NCBI GenBank assembly: GCA_964575975.1
Contig: CAZNTU010000237.1
Span: 1-8,776 of the forward strand
Length of the DNA: 8,776 nucleotides
Direction of reading: 5' to 3'
Origin: G963674505 sp964575975
GTDB taxonomy: Bacteria > Desulfobacterota > Desulfobacteria > Desulfobacterales > SKZT01
How positions within the stretch are numbered: position 1 is the stretch's first letter; the number at the start of each line of letters is the position of its first letter. Positions 5,720-8,776 of the stretch are shown here, in pieces. The translations under genes were made by a program, and so were the position numbers. Under the pieces are notes generated by a model. That model had not been told where the DNA came from. It saw only the letters and a list, made by a program, of their open reading frames with translations, and ran no database searches.

Positions 5720-7033
5720 CTACCACCTTCGTTCGAAACGCTTCCGCAGTAAAACCGCGGCCGCGTTCATGACTATCAAAAACGCCAGCAGAACCATGAT
5801 CGCCGCCGACGTCCTTTCCACGAACGCCCTTTCGGGGCTGTCCGCCCACAGGAAAATCTGCACGGGCAAAACGGTCGAGGGGTCGGTGAACCCTCCCGGA
5901 ACGTCCACGATGAACGCCACCATGCCGATCATGAGCAGAGGCGCCGTCTCGCCCAAGGCCTGCGCCATCCCGATTATAGTCCCCGTGAGCATGCCCGGAA
6001 GCGCCAGAGGAAGAACGTGATGCACCACCATCTGGGTCTTGGAAGCGCCGATGCCCAATGCCGCCTCGCGAATGGAAGGCGGCACGGATTTCAACGACGC
6101 CCGACTGGCGATGATGATCGTGGGAAGGGTCATCAGGGTGAGTACCAGTCCGCCCACGAGAGGAGCCGAACGCGGAAGACCGAAAAAGTTCAGAAACACC
6201 GCGAGACCCAGCAAGCCGAAGACGATGGACGGAACCGCCGCCAGATTGTTGATGTTGACCTCGATGATGTCCGTATACTTGTTCTTGGGAGCGAACTCCT
6301 CCAGATAGACTGCCGCCGCGACGCCGATCGGAAACGACAGAACCAGCGTCACCACCAGCGTGTAGAACGACCCTGTCGCCGCGCCCCAAATGCCTGCGAG
6401 TTCGGGTTCCCGGGAATCGCCCTGGGTGAAAAAGGCCGTGTTGAACCTCTTTTCAAGCCTTCCCTGCCTTTCCAGTTCGTCGATCCAGGAAAGCTGCATA
6501 TCGTTCAACCGTCGCTCCACTTCGGGGACGTCCCTTTTAATGCGGCCTTTCATCAGCATGTCCAAATCGTCGTCGGCCGGCACCCATATGGATTCGGTCC
6601 TCCCGATCAGAACCGGGTCGTCCATCGCCATTGTTCTGAGCTGAAAGGCCGCGCCGCTGCTGACAAGACCTTCCAGCAGCCTCTTTTCCCGACGTCCGTC
6701 CACGTCCGGAAAAAGCTTCCTGATGGAATCTTTCGCCAGCGCCGAGTAATCGGCCCGGGAAAGATCGTCCGACCGGACGATCTCGGGGTCGAAATATATG
6801 TCTAGCTTCACGAAAGTCTGGAAAAACGCCGTATATCCGTTTCCGACGATGCTTGCGAAAAGCAGGGACAGAAACACCAGGCTCGCTACGATACCGCAGA
6901 GCCCGTACAATCTGAAGCGTTTTTCCGCGCGATAGCGTTTCGCCAGGCCCGCGTTGACCACGTCCATGGTCTTTCTTCGGGGAGGCGCGGTCGTTACGAC
7001 TCCGGTCGTTCCTATTTCCATGCTCCTATTCAT
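5720..7033 (-). CDS. pstA: Phosphate ABC transporter permease PstA, long form
   Basis: PstA is one of the two inner-membrane channel subunits. At 437 residues it is longer than the roughly 280-300 of the E. coli type, because of an N-terminal part resembling the DUF3333 extension. A cytoplasmic segment rich in Arg/Lys comes first, then a membrane helix at about 44-66, a soluble, probably periplasmic domain of about 150 residues, and then the permease core from about 221 (FYTLVVTLVLSFPIGVAAAVYLEEF). The EAA loop that contacts PstB is at about 318-346 (SIREAALGIGASKTQ, then HVLPLALPG), followed by GMAQALGETAPLLMIG, a PstA hallmark. The ATG at 7031-7033 overlaps the pstC stop by eight bases and has AGGGAG four bases upstream, so the two are likely translationally coupled. 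Confidence 0.94.
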   Translation of the reverse strand: MNRSMEIGTTGVVTTAPPRRKTMDVVNAGLAKRYRAEKRFRLYGLCGIVASLVFLSLLFASIVGNGYTAFFQTFVKLDIYFDPEIVRSDDLSRADYSALAKDSIRKLFPDVDGRREKRLLEGLVSSGAAFQLRTMAMDDPVLIGRTESIWVPADDDLDMLMKGRIKRDVPEVERRLNDMQLSWIDELERQGRLEKRFNTAFFTQGDSREPELAGIWGAATGSFYTLVVTLVLSFPIGVAAAVYLEEFAPKNKYTDIIEVNINNLAAVPSIVFGLLGLAVFLNFFGLPRSAPLVGGLVLTLMTLPTIIIASRASLKSVPPSIREAALGIGASKTQMVVHHVLPLALPGMLTGTIIGMAQALGETAPLLMIGMVAFIVDVPGGFTDPSTVLPVQIFLWADSPERAFVERTSAAIMVLLAFLIVMNAAAVLLRKRFERRW

Positions 7034-8414
7034 ATTGCTCCCTGTATTTGCGCACGACGTGAAGCGCGATGACGTTCAGGCAAAGGGTGACCAGAAACAG
7101 CATGAGCCCCAGGGCGAACGCCGCCATCGTTTTGGGGCTGTCGAACTCCTGGTCCCCGACGAGAAGGGTGACGATCTGGACCGTCACGGTGGTCACCGTT
7201 TTCAACGGATTTACGGTCAGATTGGCCGCGAGCCCGGCGGCCATGACCACGATCATGGTCTCGCCGATCGCCCGGGAGACCGCCAGCAGAATGCTTCCGA
7301 CGATTCCGGGAAGCGCAGCCGGCAGGACCACGTGCTTGATGGTCTCCGACTTGGTGGCCCCGAGGCCGTAGGCGCCGTCCCGCAAGGACTGGGGGACCGC
7401 GTTGATGACGTCGTCGGACAAGGACGACACGAAAGGAATGATCATGATTCCCATGACGAGTCCGGCGGCCAGGGCGCTCTCCGAAGACACGTCCAGCCCC
7501 AGCAGCGAACCCGAATCTCGAATGATCGGCGCCACGGTCAAAGCGGCGAAAAAGCCGTAGACCACTGTAGGTATGCCCGCAAGAATCTCCATAAGGGGCT
7601 TGGCGACGTCCCTGAACTTCTTGTTGGCGTATTCCGAAAGGTAGATGGCCGCCATCAGGCCGATTGGCACGGCCACGGCCATGGCTATGGCGGATATCAG
7701 CATGGTTCCCAGAAAGACTGGCACGGCGCCGAACGCGCCCGACGATCCCACCTGGTCGGCCCGGATGGCCATCTGCGGGCTCCAGTCGAGCCCGAACAGA
7801 AACTCCGCGACCGAAACGGAGTGGAAAAACCGGACAGCTTCGTAAAGCACCGAAAAAACGATGCCGACCGTGGTGAGAATCGCTATGCAGGAACACGTGA
7901 TCAGTATGACCAGCAGAACCCTTTCGACTTGGTTTCTGGCCTTGAACTTCGCATGTACTTTGTTTCCGACGACGAGAATTCCCAGGATCGACAACGCCAT
8001 GGTAACGACTGCCAGGGCGGCGTTTCCGATGTCGTTCAGACGCTCGTACCGGTCCGCTGCGGCTTTGATCGCGGGGCTTACCTGCCCGGATACGATGTTG
8101 CCGCTCACTATGTTTTTGATGTCGTTGACCACCAGCGTCAGGCGGTCGAGCGGCATACTGCGGATTTCCTCCGGAAGTTCCGCGACTACCATGCCGGTGA
8201 TGACAGTCGGTTCGAACGCCAGCCAGAAGCCGTACACGAGAAGCGCGGGAATCCCGGCCCACAGCGCCGCCAACGCGCCGTAGTAGGTCGGCCGCGAATG
8301 AAGCATGCGGATACCGCCTGCGCGCTTTCCGACGACGAACGCGCGCTTTCTTCCAAAATAGTAGCCTGCGGCGGACAAGCAGAGCAGGACGATCAAAAGC
8401 ATGGATGGCGACAT
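7026..8414 (-). CDS. pstC: Phosphate ABC transporter permease PstC, long form
   Basis: PstC is the second channel subunit. With the ATG at 8412-8414 it has 462 residues, against roughly 320 for the E. coli type. The extra N-terminal part resembles the DUF3708 extension: membrane helices at about 3-20 and 44-64, a soluble segment, and a further helix at about 127-150. The permease core follows from about 210, with VPVFLGTMLISAIAMAVAVP and EILAGIPTVVYGFFA. The EAA loop is at about 342-370 (SLRDGAYGLGATKSET, then VVLPAALPGIVG), followed by AVSRAIGETMIVVMAAG, a PstC hallmark. I chose this start because AAAGGA sits six bases upstream and a hydrophobic helix begins at once; an upstream in-frame start at 8459 would add 15 unconserved-looking residues. 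It is the first gene of the operon. Confidence 0.94.
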   Translation of the reverse strand: MSPSMLLIVLLCLSAAGYYFGRKRAFVVGKRAGGIRMLHSRPTYYGALAALWAGIPALLVYGFWLAFEPTVITGMVVAELPEEIRSMPLDRLTLVVNDIKNIVSGNIVSGQVSPAIKAAADRYERLNDIGNAALAVVTMALSILGILVVGNKVHAKFKARNQVERVLLVILITCSCIAILTTVGIVFSVLYEAVRFFHSVSVAEFLFGLDWSPQMAIRADQVGSSGAFGAVPVFLGTMLISAIAMAVAVPIGLMAAIYLSEYANKKFRDVAKPLMEILAGIPTVVYGFFAALTVAPIIRDSGSLLGLDVSSESALAAGLVMGIMIIPFVSSLSDDVINAVPQSLRDGAYGLGATKSETIKHVVLPAALPGIVGSILLAVSRAIGETMIVVMAAGLAANLTVNPLKTVTTVTVQIVTLLVGDQEFDSPKTMAAFALGLMLFLVTLCLNVIALHVVRKYREQYE

Positions 8415-8717
8415 TGTCTTTCCTTTCAAAAGAAATTCCGCCTTCGGGGCCGAATTCAATTCCGCGCCGAAGTTGGACGGAAAATAAACGAGGCATGTTC
8501 GGGCAACATTTTTATGGAGTTAGGATTTGGTTAAGCGGGAATCGCGGCCGGTTCCAAAAACCTCCCGTTTCTTTTGAAAGGTTGCGAAAAACCGGCATCC
8601 ATGGTAAATACAGCGCGCTTGAAACTTTGGGATCGTTTGGATCGAAGGTTTTATATCATAATAAAACGATGGTTTGTTTTTTTTGGCAATTTTCGAGGAA
8701 AGGAGGACGAAACTATT
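8415..8717. promoter_or_regulatory. Divergent control region between pstC and the bTHX gene
   Basis: About 300 bases separate the two divergent genes, so promoters for both must lie here. I found no clear Pho box (two CTGTCAT-like repeats 11 bases apart) on the minus strand, although PhoB control of pst operons is usual. An AT-rich stretch at about 8650-8690 containing TATATCATAATAAAA is the best candidate for the bTHX promoter, but a matching -35 is weak. No coding sequence is supported in it. Confidence 0.5.
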
Positions 8718-8776
8718 ATGGGAAAAGGCGACAGAAGAACGAAAAGAGGAAAAATCTGGAGAGGCTCTTTCGGAAA
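8718..8776 (+). CDS. Small ribosomal protein bTHX, 5' part (runs off the window)
   Basis: Nineteen complete codons from the ATG at 8718-8720 read MGKGDRRTKRGKIWRGSFG, followed by two bases of the next codon. This is almost identical to the start of the Thermus THX protein of the 30S subunit (GKGDRRTRRGKIWRGTYG from memory), a peptide of about 25-30 residues rich in basic residues that fits into a cavity at the head of the 30S subunit. A strong ribosome-binding site, AAAGGAGG at 8699-8706, precedes the ATG by 11 bases. The gene is easy to miss because of its size and is cut by the window edge; fewer than about ten codons should remain. Its presence beside pst is not known to me to have functional meaning. 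Confidence 0.9.
   Translation, partial: MGKGDRRTKRGKIWRGSFG

Noticed and set aside
6954..8534. Plus-strand open frame of 526 codons opposite pstC
   Set aside because: Antisense to an intact pstC, with a composition rich in Arg, Gly, His, Asp and Gln that is typical of shadow frames; no domain.
1..8776. CRISPR array, tRNA, rRNA, insertion sequence or phage integrase
   Set aside because: No regularly spaced direct repeats, no cloverleaf-like segments with a T-arm motif, and no transposase or integrase motifs seen on either strand.

Overview
The window looks like the chromosome of a Gram-negative bacterium, probably a gammaproteobacterium, moderately GC-rich by eye. The clues are Sec signal peptides on two predicted periplasmic proteins, PstC and PstA permeases with the long N-terminal extensions typical of many gammaproteobacteria, and a THX-type small ribosomal protein. 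The lineage call is inference: no rRNA or other strong marker is present.

Layout. (1) Bases 1-941, plus strand: the 3' part of a NarL-type (HisKA_3) sensor histidine kinase that begins before the window. (2) Bases 1152-1712, minus strand: a secreted PRC-barrel protein, with a clear intrinsic terminator at 961-997 that sits tail-to-tail with the kinase gene. (3) Bases 1713-2960: a loose region holding a repeated ATTCGAT half-site, a 5'-truncated gene remnant with a UGA where a Cys codon is expected (2010-2282), a 68-residue excisionase-type helix-turn-helix protein (2376-2582) and about 380 bases with no recognisable gene. (4) Bases 2961-8414, minus strand: a complete high-affinity phosphate uptake operon read as pstC-pstA-pstS-pstB-phoU. 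(5) Bases 8718-8776, plus strand: the first 19 codons of the bTHX ribosomal protein gene, divergent from pstC.

How the parts work together. PstS captures periplasmic phosphate, PstC and PstA form the membrane channel, PstB supplies ATP hydrolysis, and PhoU normally links transporter activity to the PhoR/PhoB phosphate response. Three things in this operon are unusual. pstS lies in the middle rather than first. A strong intrinsic terminator lies just after pstS and before pstB, with an outstanding ribosome-binding site in front of pstS; together these would favour excess PstS. phoU carries a one-base deletion that breaks the reading frame after about 90 residues.

I did not find a convincing new system. 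The best leads are the phoU frameshift, the UGA-for-Cys remnant, and the pstS-pstB terminator with its adjoining 17-base palindrome. I saw no CRISPR array, tRNA, rRNA, transposase or integrase.
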